64,000 nt of DNA, taken from positions 82,901 to 146,900 of the forward strand of contig WELA01002297.1 of the NCBI GenBank assembly GCA_009602735.1, read 5' to 3'. A model generated the notes under the pieces. That model ran no database searches, had not been told where the DNA came from, and saw only the letters and a list, made by a program, of their open reading frames with translations. This document shows positions 63,948-64,000 of this stretch, piece by piece. The stretch's first letter is position 1. Every line of letters starts with the position of its first letter. Position numbers and translations under genes: made by a program. The stretch is from Mesotaenium endlicherianum. Lineage: Eukaryota > Streptophyta > Zygnematophyceae > Zygnematales > Mesotaeniaceae.

Positions 63948-64000
63948 GTACGCTGCTCTCCCTCTCCTTCCTCCTCCCCTACCCCCCCCTCTCAAACCCC

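Noticed and set aside
63132-63995. Long minus-strand frame (287 codons) over the last condensin exon
   Set aside because: A mirror of GC-rich codons on the plus strand. The plus strand carries conserved condensin residues with matching splice sites.

Overview
The window is eukaryotic. Genes are split by short GT-AG introns, there are no bacterial operons, and much of the sequence is nested LTR-type retrotransposons whose primer sites fit initiator tRNA-Met. The host genes are a GT90 glycosyltransferase, an FkbM-type methyltransferase and a GC-rich condensin subunit. Together with the transposon load they suggest a green-lineage alga with a large genome, such as a prasinophyte of the Cymbomonas kind or a charophyte. 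I cannot fix the species.

Layout. 1-1267: a broken minus-strand Ty3-type remnant (gag piece, PBS, about 244-bp LTR). 1268-4660: purine-rich, AT-leaning sequence with no convincing gene. 4661-13642: an old, truncated minus-strand copy of a DNA-methyltransferase retroelement. It is split by a near-complete plus-strand chromovirus (6018-12194, LTRs, 5-bp duplication TCTTG, one assembly gap). 13902-26087: a full-length minus-strand member of the methyltransferase family. Its order is gag, protease, C5 cytosine methyltransferase, acidic linker, RT, RNase H, integrase, PHD-like finger. Its ends are not ordinary LTRs. Reading along the element they are block A, internal region, block B, A, B, the 'split direct repeat' order known from tyrosine-recombinase retroelements, yet this element encodes a DDE integrase and has a 4-bp target duplication (GCAG). 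Removing it rejoins one open reading frame (13643-13901 with 26092-26338).

27407-31889: multi-exon GT90 gene (+). 31797-33871: a duplicated gene tail and a long foldback element. 34801-39297: multi-exon FkbM-type gene (-), with an old solo A+B terminal unit (39540-41030) just upstream. 42116-57459: a second large Ty3 element (-, LTRs about 708 bp, duplication CAATA) with chromodomain integrase and an extra open reading frame beyond integrase. That frame is itself split by a third element (44308-50678, +, LTRs about 930 bp, duplication CAACG). 57622-58905: decayed chromovirus pol. 59546 to the end: 5' part of a condensin subunit 1 (CAP-D2) gene, continuing past the window.

Most element genes are broken. 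Many breaks are single in-frame stops at places where a C-to-T change of a Gln or Arg codon would explain them. The cytosine methyltransferase is the longest uninterrupted reading frame in its element. With the PHD-like finger it suggests an element that both writes and reads chromatin marks. That functional link is inference.
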